Notes: generated by a model not told the origin, from the sequence alone. Positions 1 to 10,751 are shown, counted from the stretch's first letter. The stretch is 17,356 bases of DNA from Actinomortierella ambigua (GCA_016098155.1 JAAAJB010000687.1:1-17356); one strand, 5' to 3'. Program-made: numbers and translations.

Positions 1-919
1 AAAAAAAAAAACACGCATCACCAATTCTTCGTCTCAACCCAACTCATAGGGAAACTAGATGTCTTCCTCTCGAACTCTTCCTAACACATCAAGATCAATA
101 TGTATTCCTCCTTCACACCCCTCCGTCAAGGTCGGTGACCATCGTAGTGGTCAAACAGGAGAGGAGCAAGCCAAGCTCCGCTTCATGTTTCTTTCATGAT
201 ATCCTTTATAATTGGTATCGTCCACAAGTTGATGACTATGAGGTATCCCGCCGGTTGTTTATTGTGAAGCGTGTGTGTGTGGGGGTGGGAGCACATGCTG
301 CAAGCAAGAGGCTGAGGCAAGGGATTGGCTCCCTGGCCAGTCGACCGACATCAGTTTTCTCCCTGTGGCTTCAGCTATCTCTCAAAGACCCTCCTCGGTA
401 CCCCTCTCGTCCGTCTGACACTAGCTGTCCTCTATCTAGAGCCCAGGATATGCACCTTATTATAACGCGTCTTGTGAAGTTCGCCGCGTCTCTCTAGCTT
501 GCCTGTAGGTTGAGAAATACGAGTCTGCATCCTTCCCTCTCGTCAACCTTTGGTGCTCTTTATCCTTTTGGCAAAGTCGAGGGCGGGACAGCCGCCCCAT
601 TCGCAGGTGAAGGAGAGGGATAATGGTAGGATGAGAGTGGGAGGGACACCAGACAGTAGACTGAGTGGGAGAATGAGCAGGCAGACAGGCAGCAAAGCAC
701 ACATATGACGTTTGTTCTCCACGCGCTATTCTTGGCTTTAGAGAGAGTGAGCCGAGTAGTACGTAGAAAGATCTCGAAGCCAATAATGACACCCGTAGAC
801 GCGCAAATTAAATAAGCTTTCTCTCTTTTCCCGGGCTACCTTTTCTCTCTACACAGCACCAAGCACCAACAGAAAACAGTTCACTCTTTCCACCCTCCAG
901 TTCACTCATTCCAATAACA
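1..919. other. gene-free left flank
   Basis: The stretch starts with a run of 11 A and is otherwise mixed sequence with no recognisable protein. Open frames on either strand (for example 135-497 + and 460-792 -) open with GTG, have no familiar motif and show no consistent codon bias. I see no tRNA, no clear inverted repeat and no promoter that I would defend. It may belong to the same decayed transposon neighbourhood as the fragments just to the right, but nothing in the sequence proves that. Confidence 0.5.
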
Positions 920-937
920 ACAACAACCACATTATGA

Positions 938-1255
938 TTGCCGGCATTGCAGACTCGTCCTCGTCCCCCATTGCCAATAGCATGGAGCTTATTGCACTGC
1001 GACAGTGACGACGACACCACCGCCAACCCCCAAATCCACATCAAAGGCCTATGCTGCAAGCTGCGTCGCCACTGCCATGAGAAGCACGAGGTGGACGTGT
1101 AGGCAATGTTAGGAGAAATCAATAGGATACTGGTCGAAGAAGACGATGCCGAGCAGGACGAAGCCCACGTTAATTCCCAGTTCTCCTCCATCACCGTCTG
1201 CGACAGTCAGCCACTCCCTTTCCGAACACCACTAGTTCCAGGCACATCCATGTAG
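938..1255 (+). pseudogene. broken coding-like stretch, unrecognised protein
   Basis: One + strand frame reads as a charged, protein-like sequence from about 1001 to a TAG at 1253-1255. It is interrupted by an in-frame TAG at 1100-1102 and preceded by a TGA at 935-937. It passes from an acidic DSDDD segment through a basic Lys/Arg/His/Cys-rich segment (around 1045-1095) to an acidic EEDDAEQDE segment (around 1135-1160). A neighbouring frame starts with ATG at 934 and stays open for 24 codons, to a TGA at 1006-1008, which would fit a frameshift near 1001. I do not recognise the protein. It could be a dead gene, an exon fragment, or part of the transposon whose helicase relic lies 250 bp downstream. 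The antisense strand is open across 808-1194, so the coding strand is not certain. Confidence 0.4.
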
Positions 1256-1489
1256 CCTTCATGTACTAGCAAACCCCTCCACTGCAGCAATAAATAAATC
1301 GCCCATGTTAGAAAAGGGTTCAAAACCTAAATAGACCGGCCCAAAGAGTATCAGGTTTGACGGTATGTGCTCCATTGAATTGAACCTTGGTGGGAAGACA
1401 AACACTTCCTTGGAGGAAGGCAAGAGAGACACGATATGTCTGTTATCTTCAAGTGGCTATGGAAAATACAAAGAGGATGATAAATCCAG

Positions 1490-2086
1490 TTGAAGCCTTA
1501 CTTCACAGACAGGATCATTCTCGCTGCTCTGCACAACAACGCTTGAATCGTGTACACTACATATGACAAACACCTCGCTCACACTCGATGGAGACGGAAC
1601 TGGACCAACTGCCAATAAAAGCCTCAGAGACTTTTGAGTCCAAGGATTTTCCTCGCCATTATATGCGTTTCTCCTGAAGACACACCAGCCAGTCATCTGC
1701 ACCAGAAATGCCGACTACTTCCATATCGCCAACATAAAACAACATAATGTGGTCCAGGCAACCTTTGCTACCTAACCTCATCGATGTCCTAACACTTTCG
1801 CATGCGATAACTAACAACTGATGACAACACACCAATCCAATTCGTGAGAATCCAGTTCCTCATCAAACCCGCCTTCGCAGTACAATTAACAAGTCTCAAG
1901 GACAGAATCTCGACCATGTTGATGTTTACTTGCCGGAGTCTGTTTTTATCGCATGGTCAGCTCTACGTCGCTCTTTCCAGATGCATTGCAGCCTTCAACT
2001 TAAAGCTTAATGTTAGTGAGGGCGGTGTGCATGCGTTGAAGAGTCAGGTTGCTAAATGCTCCTATATTGTTTGGTTGGATTGGTAG
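1490..2086 (+). pseudogene. decayed Helitron/PIF1-type helicase C-terminal fragment
   Basis: Pieces of a superfamily 1 PIF1-like helicase, as carried by Helitron rolling-circle transposons, appear in order but in shifting frames. At 1499-1543 the frame gives YFTDRIILAALHNNA, resembling the family's 'Y..ERAILAP.N' block, and then hits a TGA at 1544. At 1817-1879 it gives TDDNTPIQF followed by QFLIKPAFA, resembling the conserved 'RRRQFPVR.AFA' block. At 1882-1947 the frame shifts and gives TINKSQGQNLDHV and YLPESVF. At about 1946-2017 it shifts back and gives LSHGQLYVALSR. The family consensus reads AFAMTINKSQGQ and VFSHGQLYVALSR, so the first shift looks like a one-base loss where the Met codon should be (1880-1881), and the second like a one-base gain near 1942-1950. 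The N-terminal Rep and Walker A regions are absent. Helitron rather than cellular Pif1 is favoured by the LYVALSR and INKSQGQ wording, but ends were not found. Confidence 0.75.
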
Positions 2087-2757
2087 CAGCGACCACCGCA
2101 AGCTGATCATGGGCTACTTGCTGGATGCACATGTCAACAAACCAAGGCAGGGTGATCAGCTAGGGCCTGCGTTCTTTTATCCCGAGGAGCAAGTGTCAGA
2201 GGTTCCGACATTTTCTCTTTGCTTAGCGTTTCTAGCTGCGAGCCTCTACCATCTCGACCACACGCCCATCTGGATGCGGAAGTAGATGTGCAGGCGATCG
2301 GATGGAGTTGGGTCGTAGCTGGCAGGTAGGATACTCGCAAAAACCAAGTCTCGCCGCCCAGGGTACCTATCCACTGGCGGGGACTCTCTCTCGCTCTCTC
2401 TCTATCTATCTATATCTTTATCTCTCTTTTCTAGGCCCTCATCTTCAACCCCTTGTGCAATCGGTATCAGCGACTAGGAAAAGCGAATTACCTCCTCACT
2501 CGGCAGTATAGAACTGACCAGGATGAACTGATCACGCTACAATAGTCATCAAGACTGCGAAGTCTCCAATAAATGATCTTTTTATGACCCATAGAGGTGG
2601 AGAGCAAAAAGTGGAAGAAGAGAACCATAGCCTGTGTAAGGAGCACTGCAACCCGCTGATGTAAATATACAGCAGTATCCATTGAACCTTTTCATGTCAA
2701 AAATAACTGTCTCTGTTTATCAACGATATCTACATCTACATATTCTATTCTATGGAC
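2087..2757. other. gene-free spacer with CT/TCTA simple repeat
   Basis: No gene is supported here. A pyrimidine simple-sequence tract of CTCT and TCTA units occupies about 2384-2430. The right part, next to the isoleucyl-tRNA synthetase stop codon at 2758, should contain that gene's 3' untranslated region and polyadenylation site, but no convincing AATAAA is seen on the - strand. Several CTAG tetranucleotides occur (2160, 2231, 2432 and 2474 areas). None is preceded by an obvious hairpin and followed by T, as a Helitron 3' end would be. Confidence 0.5.
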
Positions 2758-5700
2758 TTAGTCGCGAACAAGGGTGAGGTGGAAGGTAGAACCATTCACC
2801 TCCTGCTCCTCCACAATGATGACAGCAGCATCAGCCGTCTTCTGAGCAACAGGGCTGAGCGAGCGCTTAAGAGCCTTGACAAGCGTCTCCTCCTGCTGCT
2901 TCAGCACCTGCTCAAGCGCGTTGTTCATATCCTTGGTGAACTCATAATAGTACAGAATCGAGTCCGTGGGCTCCAGACCAGCTTTCTTACGCAGACGCTG
3001 GACACGGTTGATAACCTCACGGGCAAGACCCTCCTGCTCCAGCTCGGGGTAGCGCTTGCAGTCCACCAGAATCAAAACATCACGGTCCGTGTTGGTCTCG
3101 AAGCTGTTGTCCTGGGCCTCAAAGAAGCGGATGATGGTAAGGTCCTCCTCCGTCAGGGCGTGACCCTCGATGGTGATCTCATGGTTCTTGACAAAGCCCT
3201 TGATCTCCTCCTCCGACAGCTTGGGAAGAGCATTCTTGACCTTGACAGCATCCTTCTTGAGCTTCGAGCCCAACGAGCGCAGGTCAGCCTCAACGCGATA
3301 CTTGACGCCATACTGAGCCTCGTCCGAGGTGATGATCAAGGTACGGACGTTGAGCTCCTCGACAATGTACGACTCGAGGTTCTTGACGTCGGCGTGGTAC
3401 TGAGGATCCGGGTGGATGACAACCAGCTCCTTCAGCGGCGTCTTCAAGCTGATGTTCTTGCGCTCACGAACAGTACGGCCGAGCTCGATCACAGCCTGCA
3501 TGCGCGACATGGCACGCTGGATATCCTCATCAAAGTACTCCTCCTTGACCTCGGGGAAGGGCAAGAAGTGGACCGAGCGGTCGTCGACTACCGAGGCGTC
3601 CTTGGGCATGAAGTTCTTAAGAGTCTGGTACATGGTCTCGACCAAGAATGGAGTGAAGGGCGACATGGTGAGGACCAAGGTGTAGAGGACCTCGAAGAGG
3701 GTGTTCATGGCCTTGATGGCGTCTTCGAGACCATTCTCACCCTTGAGACGGCGACGGTTGAAGCGGACATACCAGTTGGTAAGCTCCTCAATCAACTTTA
3801 GCAAACGAGGGACCACCGTGTACAAGCGGTAGTTGGTCATCTCGTTGCGGACAAACTTGATCAAGCTCTGGCACGAAGCCAACATCCAGCGGTCCATGAC
3901 ATTGTCGCTCTTCTTCAAGGTGGGGTTGTAAACAAAGTCGTGCGAGAGCTCCTTCTTCAGAAGAAGAGTCTGATTGACAAAGAACTTGAACGCATTGTAC
4001 CAGGGCAGGAAGACCTTGGTGATGACCTCCTTGACTCCCTCCTCCTTGAACTTGAGAGTCTCGGCACGGACGACAGGCGAGTTGATCAGGTACAGACGCA
4101 GGGCATCAGCACCATATGACTTGAGGACCAGGTTGGCCTCGGGGTAGTTCTTCAGACGCTTGGACATCTTCTTACCATCGGCGGCGAGGACAAGACCGCT
4201 GACAATCAAGTTCTTGGCAGGAGGAGTGTCAAAGAGGTGGGTAGACAGAACCAGCAAGGTGTAGAACCAACCACGGGTCTGGTCCAAGCCCTCGGAGATA
4301 AAGTCGGCAGGGAAACCGTCCTTAAACTTTTGCTCGTTCTCGAATGGGTAGTGCTGCTGGGCATAGGGCATGCTGCCAGACTCAAACCAGCAGTCAAAGA
4401 CGTCCTCGACACGACGCATGAGCTTGCCTGTCTTGGGCGACTTGAAGGTGATGTCGTCAATAAAGTGGCGATGAATGTCCTTGAGCTCGCCGCATCCCGA
4501 TAGCTCCTGGAGCTCCTTACGCGAACCAACGCAGATCATCTCTGAATAGTCCTCCGTGGCCCAGATGGGGATGGGGGTACCCCAGTAACGGCTGCGAGAG
4601 ACGTTCCAGTCACGAGCGTTGGCGATCCAGTTAGCAAAGCGCTTCTCCTGAACAAAACCAGGCACCCAGCGGGACTGGGCGTTGTTCTTGAGCATGCGAT
4701 CAACAACGGGCTGAACGCGAACGAACCACGAAGGGACGGCCTTGTAGATCAAAGGGGTATCCGAGCGCCAGCAGAAGGGGTAGCTGTGGTTCAACTGGGT
4801 CTGGACAATAAGGCGACCCTCGCTCTTGAGGCGCTTCTGGATCACCTTGTCGGCTTCCTTGACGTACATACCCTTAAAGTCGACAATCTCGTCAAAGTAC
4901 TTGCCGCTCTCGTTGACGGGGCAAGGGCAGTGACCGTCAGCAGTGATGACTCCGTGATCGATACAGACGCGGTAATCGTCCTCACCAAAGCCGGGCGATT
5001 GGTGGACAATACCGGTACCGGCGTTCTCATCGACGTAGCCGTCATTCAGAATGCGGAAACCGACATTCTTGAACTCCTCGTAGTAGTAGTTGAAAAGAGG
5101 GACGTACTGGGTACCCTTGAGGTCGGAGCCCTTCATGCGATCGAGAACCGTGAACTTGGCCTTCTTGGGGTCCTTGTACAGAATCTCGAGGCGCTTCTCA
5201 GCCATGATGTAAGTTCTACCGGAGGCCTCGTCAACAAACTTGATAAAGTCGTGCTCGGGGTTGACGCAAAGGGCCAAGTTGGAGGGGAGGGTCCAGGGGG
5301 TGGTGGTCCATGCAAGGAAGGAAACTTCAGGGTCGTTGACGAGAGGGAAGGAGACAACAATGGAGGGGTCGCTGACGTCCTTGTAGTTCTGCTGAGCCTC
5401 AAAGTTGGAGACGGGGGTGTTGCAGGCTGTAGAGAACGGCATCACACGGAAGCCGCGGTAGACCTGACCCTTCTCGAAAAGGGTCTTGAAGATCCACCAA
5501 CAGGACTCCATGAACTCGACATTCATGGTCTTGTAGTCGTTGTCAAAGTCAATCCAGCGACCAGCGCGCTCGACGGTGTGTCGCCACTCGGTCGCGTAAC
5601 GCATGACGATGCTCCGGCACTCCTCGTTGTACTTGTCAATGCCCATCTTCATGACGTCGTCCTTGCCACTGATGCCCAGAGCCTTGTCGACCTCGTATTC

Positions 5701-6628
5701 CACAGGCAGACCGTGGCAATCCCAACCGAATCGACGCTCGACGCTGTGGCCCGTACTGTGAGCAAAACGGGTCACAATATCCTGTAACGACCACAACAAT
5801 ATCAAGGTGACGACCTGTTAGTTTTTCCCGACGCAAGACTGCAGAGCAACAACAAACTGTTCCGAGGACAACGACTCGTGGTGATTGAGGATTACCTTGA
5901 TGGTACCAGCAAGCAAGTGACCATAGTGGGGAAGACCAGTGGCAAATGGTGGGCCATCAAAGAAGGCAAAGCTAGGCTTGTCCTTGTGGAGCTCCTGCGA
6001 GCGCTTGAACTATATGGATCATTATCGAAACGCGTAGAGTGAATCGTCAGCCACTACCTCCTACGACTTCCAATGACATTATCATGTCTGGTTCTACTGC
6101 CCCAATAGCACTTACAGCATCAATCTCGCGCCAAAACTCGAGAATCTTTTCTTCCTCCTTGGGGAAGCTGAACTGTGCCGATCCTAAGTATACGATTGCA
6201 GCAAGCAATAGTTGGTGGGTACTGCAAGCGGTTAGATGGGCGACACTTCAATGCAATACAACCCTGTCAGTAAGCCAACCAAGAACAGTGAAATAGCGTC
6301 CCAAAGATTCCTTGTTGGGCGTGTGCATGAGCAAAGCCAACTGCCAGGAGAATGATGGTAAGCTTCAAGAGGCATGCAGATCAGGGGAATTCATGCAGGC
6401 CACGTGTGGGGACACAGCGTGGGAGCGCCCCAAGAGGGATCAGAGAGCCGCGTGGGCTTCATTGTGTGGTATGATGTAGCTCGCGGCCCTTGCTCGGCCC
6501 CCTCTCCTTCCTCGGTGTGGGTGGGAGATGGAGCGAACAGTGGTCGAGGTAGTGTGGAGTGTGAAGGAGAGAGAAAGCAAAGGAGGTAGGAAAAAAAACA
6601 AGAATAGGATGTTACCTTCGCCAGCCAT
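2758..6628 (-). CDS. ILS1: cytosolic isoleucyl-tRNA synthetase (four exons)
   Basis: This class Ia synthetase charges tRNA-Ile with isoleucine in the cytosol. Exons on the - strand are 6628-6616, 6183-6116, 6009-5896 and 5781-2758. All introns are GT-AG and the frame stays open, giving 1072 aa, which matches my recollection of the yeast enzyme's length. The start at 6628 reads MAGEG and leads into [14 protein letters not shown], the usual N-terminus of eukaryotic IleRS. The HIGH-type signature is HYGH (residues 55-58), followed by [13 protein letters not shown]. The CP1 editing domain shows [10 protein letters not shown] (about 224-233). The KMSKR loop is at 603-607, near the yeast position. 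The anticodon-binding helical domain follows from about 690, including [12 protein letters not shown]. Strong preference for C/G-ending codons suggests high expression and explains the long antisense open frames. No organelle presequence is visible, which supports a cytosolic enzyme. The gene is divergent from the esterase at 7454. Confidence 0.96.
6184..6615 (-). other. long first intron of ILS1
   Basis: This 432-bp GT-AG intron (donor GTAACA, acceptor ACTTAG) follows a first coding exon of only 13 bases. It is about four times longer than the other two ILS1 introns (106 and 114 bp). The splice joins G to GA to make a Gly codon, after which the conserved IleRS N-terminus runs on. It holds no recognisable gene, only mixed sequence with a purine-rich end near 6555-6600 on the + strand. 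Long first introns after a tiny coding exon often carry expression-enhancing elements. That role is only an inference here. Confidence 0.8.
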
Positions 6629-7453
6629 GATGAATCGTGTGGAAAGAGAAGGTTGAAATCAGAATTTGATTGCAGGCTGTCTGACTTTATTGTTCACCCA
6701 CCTTCGACTCACCTTTCCCCCCCCCCCACCCACTCGAAACCCGCAGTGTTGAGTCAACAATGTCAGTCCCAGAAAATGGTCCTTCGGTGATGGGTGGCTG
6801 AGCTCAAATGTTTTTTTTGATTCTCCAAATCCTAGACAATGGTCAACGCGTGAGGGCTTCTTCGCTCATAAATAGTACATGGTCTGAAAAAAAGGGACGC
6901 AAGGACTCTTTTTTTTTTTTTGCTTACCTGATTTCATCCATCGCCTCTTGTATCATCATCCCATGGGGACATGGGGCATGAAGGCGACATCGGTGGAAAA
7001 AAAAAGGGTCTATTTCACGTGTCTTGCCTCTCCTCCACCCTCGCTATCTCATCCCTCTTCCTCCCCCAGCTTTTTCTTGTCGCTCTCTCCTTCTCCCGCT
7101 CGCCACAAGGCCTAATCCATAAAAGAGGGGGGAGGGAACACAGGAGGTATTGGGGGATGTGAACTTTGCGCGCGCCTGTCCCCCACTGCTCCATCTCCTT
7201 TTTTTTTCTTCTTTTCCACCTCTGCTTCACGGTCGTAGACAAAATACCTGGAGGTGTGAACAGTGCACTCAGGCGGCAACTGTACAGAACAGGTGTTGTT
7301 GGATGGGACGTCCCCATCCTTTTTTTTTTGGGTGGTGCAAGCCCGTGATTTATTTTTTTTTTGTCCTTCCCTTCTTTTTCTCCTTTCTTTCTTTCATCGC
7401 TCATAGACAGCTCACCACCGACCATCGGTATCACACCTCTCTCACTGCCCATA
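6629..7453. promoter_or_regulatory. divergent promoter region, ILS1 / esterase
   Basis: This intergenic region should drive ILS1 leftward and the esterase gene rightward. It holds homopolymer runs (11 C at 6717-6727, 13 T at 6909-6921, further T runs near 7201, 7320 and 7353) and pyrimidine-rich stretches just before the esterase start, as is common upstream of fungal genes. An ATAAATA motif lies at 6868-6874. A perfect TGAGTCA lies at 6750-6756. A good - strand splice donor lies at 6927. The small open frames here have no family resemblance and are biased by the homopolymers. Confidence 0.6.
6750..6756 (-). promoter_or_regulatory. Gcn4/bZIP-type TGACTCA site upstream of ILS1
   Basis: The + strand reads TGAGTCA, which is TGACTCA on the ILS1 strand, the exact core bound by Gcn4/CPC1-type bZIP activators. 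It sits 122 bases upstream of the ILS1 start codon. A one-mismatch copy, CGACTCA, lies at 6705-6711. Amino-acid biosynthesis and some tRNA-synthetase genes of fungi are under general amino-acid control, and I recall yeast ILS1 being one of them. A 7-base motif can occur by chance, so function is an inference. Confidence 0.45.
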
Positions 7454-10092
7454 ATGCCCTCCCAGCAAGAGCCACCCTCTTCTCCTACTGGCAAACAATC
7501 TCGTCATGTCTTTCATGACTGGACCGGCCAGCGCCAAGGCCCGTTTCGCCAGCCAACTTTCTCTCAGCGAGCCTATATAGCAGGCTTTTTCCACAAAGCA
7601 ATCGACGTCTACTTTGTCTTCATGGTGGTTTCCACCGTGGCCTGGGGTGTCGTGCGGCTCTTTGCCTTTGAGATCCCCTACCACTTCCTCACCGGATTCT
7701 CGCAGGCAACATTACAATACCCGGGCACATGGGGCTGGAAGTTTGCTATCTGCATGGCGGCCGCCAGGCATGCTGCAGAGTTGGTCCTTTCTATCAGCCA
7801 TCTGCGCATGACTAGTAGCGTCATCGCCTGGTTTATCCCGTTGCGGATGAGGCTTGTCTCTGGTCCTGTGGACATCAAACCTCGCATCCAACTGCGAGTC
7901 TATCTTGACGAGCTACTTGTGCCTGAGAGAGAGACGCTAATGCCTATCCGCACAACCCTCGGTCTCCATGGAGCTAGATCTAATCCGTTGATGCCGCCAA
8001 AAGCAGTTTTCGAGTCCTTTTTACCCCACCCTCCCACGACCATGAGCACTGCCAGCACCGACACCCAAGGAACCTATGTCGCCAATTTGCCTGAGGAGAC
8101 TGGATGGCGAGACGTCGATAATTCGTATGTCCTCCAAGGCGAGTGGGTGGAGGCTCTTCCCGAACCTGGTGATACACGACCAAGAAGCAATGTTGTCCTG
8201 GTGTAAGTGATTGTCTATTATCAAGATCTTACCCTCTACCCACCCATCCCCATCATTGATTTGGTCGGTGCATTTCTGCATCCACTGCCGTCATTCGTAT
8301 CTTTTTTTTTCGTCCTTATGTACTCGTTCTCACTTCACTCTACTCTCTCTCTTCCTCTCCATCTCTCTTTCTCTCAAAAGGTACGCTCATGGCGGTGGAT
8401 TTGTTTTCTGTTCGGCTACTTTCCATCGTCAGATGGCTGCACGCCTAGTCCTTGAGTTTGGACCTGGAGCACGTGCATTTGTCGTCGATTATCGTTTGGC
8501 ACCAGAATATCCCTTCCCCGCGGCCATCCATGACATGTACGCCGCTTACCTGTACTTAACCCAGCCAGATCACCCTGCTGTTCGCGTTGTTGAACGCCAA
8601 CGACACTACTCTACGGCCACGCGCCATGTCCCTATTGATCCCAAGGATATTGTATTAGCTGGCGACAGTGCTGGCGCGGGCCTCGTCGCCGCGTTCAAGC
8701 TGTACGTGAGAGATTATGTCCAGCCTTCGCTCCCTGTCAAGATGGAGATGCCAAGTACGACGGTGTTGCTTTCAGTAAGTACTATACGGTGGTAGGCGGG
8801 CACGGAGAGGCAGAAAGATATACATAGCCACCAAGGAGAGAGGGAGCCCGGAAAAGGCAAAGAGGAAATGAATGGACCCCGTTTCCCCACATTGAACAGT
8901 AGCGAGCTTCACTCCCATGTCATCACGTACTGATGTTCCTTTTACTGACTTTTGCCTCTTGCGCGTCTGATAATACAAAGGGGTGGATGGACATCACGAC
9001 GTCGTTGCCTTCAGCGTCCGAGTCCCCGACCTATTGCTACATCCCGGGAGTGATGGGTCTCAATCCCTTCAATCGCGAAGAGTTTGATAGACTCTCCAAG
9101 GTATGTGCACCATTTCGGTCATGACGAATCAATGAAATATAGGATAACTGGAGGCGGATATTCGAGTGATTGTGCGTATGATTGCGAAAGGAAGACATAG
9201 TGACATGGTTTTTTTTTGAATCAGTTCAACTTTAGCGTAACCTACCTATGCGGCGACAAACATCTCCCAAATGAACGCAACGCCATGGGTCAGGATCTTT
9301 TTTGGGATTGGTACCGACACCTTGCACAACATCCGCTTGCCAATATCGCCTTTACTGCAAACTTGGAGGGATTCGGTGATACGCTCTTGGTAATATGTCA
9401 TGCTTTCGTACAGACGGGTGTAGCAATGCAGTGGATTTTTTTTGATGCACCTTACTCATATAGTTCTATCTGTCTGTCGGTGTGGCTGTCTGTAAACCAT
9501 CTCCATGTCTGTCCACCAACAGCAAACAGGGACGTTTGATCGTCTACGTGATGATGTTCGTCTCTTCGCCCACCGTCTTGGCCACCACAACAAAGACTCT
9601 CCAGAGACTCAGATTCGCATTGAGGTCTACCATGACATGGTTCACGTGCATCAGTGGTTTGAGTTTCTTCCACTGGCTACCCATGCGCTCAAGAACATTG
9701 CTTCCTTTGTTACAAACTCTCAAAAAAAGAACAGAGCACGGCTTGCAACACAGGATTGTCAAAGGGAGGAGCATTGCACGACAACTCTTTCACAACATTC
9801 TCACCATGACCAACAGCCGCGCCATCGCATCAGGAAGAGTTCGTCATCGTTCGTGATGAAGGCGAATACAGTACCCAACTGTGACGCTGGCACAGAAGAC
9901 ACGCTCCATCAAAGGAATGGTTCCATGCAGCCTCGCTCCGCCGGAGTGCAGTCGCTCAAGGAGGCAACAGCAAACTCAAGCAGTAGTACGGAGTGGATCT
10001 ATGTAGAGCTCAACGGCACTGAAAACCATAGTATGGAGGGAGTACCTATCGAGGTTCTCGAGGCATGCTGGAGTGGTCCCCGTGCGTTATAA
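7454..10092 (+). CDS. membrane-anchored alpha/beta hydrolase, HSL (GDSAG) family esterase/lipase
   Basis: Five exons (7454-8202, 8381-8774, 8981-9100, 9225-9389, 9523-10092) splice in frame to 665 aa with GT-AG introns of 178, 206, 124 and 133 bp. The oxyanion-hole motif HGGG is at residues 253-256 and is assembled across intron 1. DYRLAPE is at 286-292. The nucleophile elbow GDSAG gives Ser346. The likely acid is Asp482 in TFDRLRDD, assembled by intron 4, and the likely base is His517 in HDMVHVHQWF. This is the hormone-sensitive-lipase-like, alpha/beta-hydrolase-fold-3 layout, so ester or acyl hydrolysis is expected; the substrate is unknown. A hydrophobic segment at about 50-72 suggests a membrane anchor, with the catalytic domain starting near 240. 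A Ser/His/charged, low-complexity tail of about 130 residues follows the catalytic core. The ATG at 7454 is the first one in a good context; the frame is open upstream without ATG. Confidence 0.9.
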
Positions 10093-10750
10093 AAGAAGTG
10101 AGACTTGAAAGTAGAAAGCAAAGTTGGTGGCGGCGATCTTGAGGAACAAGTTGTGAAACCTGACCTGAAAAGCTTTTTTTTTTCTCTCTCCCTGTTTCTC
10201 CCCTCCCCCTCCTTCCCCTCTCCCCCATGGAGGCAAGGCATTGATTGTCCTTCTAGTAAGGGGGAAGGAGATGCGGTGCGATCCCAAACAAATGAGCTAG
10301 CACCACTTGAGAGATCACAGCAACTAACACGCTGTTGGAAGGATAGAGAGGAGGAGGAGGAGGAGGGGGAGGAACACTGCGGTTGGTGAGGTTGGAGCTG
10401 AATTCGGTGGCGACCAATTGCTTTAGCATTCCCTTACTACGAGATGTCAGGATCCTTTGAACAAAATAGTGCTCTTCTGCTCCCTACTCCTTGCTGTTGT
10501 CAGGGAAAGGGGAGCCGCCGACCTTTCTGTCGTAATCGGTTTCTTGTTTTTTCCACTTCTTCTATTTCTCATGACGCAAAAGACATTTTTCTTTCAGCTC
10601 ATGCAAGCGAGACACGCGCTATGCAGTGTCCGCAAGTCGTCTGGTAACCTGGCTCTGGGACCAGAGACAACATGGCACCGCACACCTCGTCTCCGAAAGA
10701 GTGAACCCTTTTTTCGGGTACAAAATGACCACTTGTCCTTTCTTTCCTTC

Positions 10751-10751
<1 letters not shown>

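Noticed and set aside
1..11. Run of A as a retroposon tail
   Set aside because: It sits at the window edge and is only 11 bases. Similar A/T runs occur throughout, and no target-site duplication can be tested.
808..1194. 128-codon - strand frame
   Set aside because: Its Ser runs mirror the acidic codons of the + strand reading and no motif is seen. It is kept only as an alternative to the 938-1255 + strand call.
1315..1328. GGGTTCAAAACC, resembling a tRNA T-arm
   Set aside because: No acceptor stem, D-arm or anticodon arm can be placed around it.
2150..2480. CTAG tetranucleotides as a possible Helitron 3' end
   Set aside because: None has the required upstream hairpin and following T, so no element boundary can be claimed.
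2752..3801. 349-codon open frame antisense to ILS1
   Set aside because: It lies wholly opposite conserved IleRS sequence. Its Leu/Asp/Val-rich composition is the mirror of strongly C/G-ending codons, and no motif was recognised.
4786..5787. 333-codon open frame antisense to ILS1
   Set aside because: It has the same cause as the other antisense frame: codon bias on the ILS1 strand removes antisense stops.
7015..7494. 159-codon - strand frame in the ILS1/esterase promoter
   Set aside because: It is Lys/Glu/Gly-rich because it reads poly-A/purine tracts, and it overlaps the esterase start.
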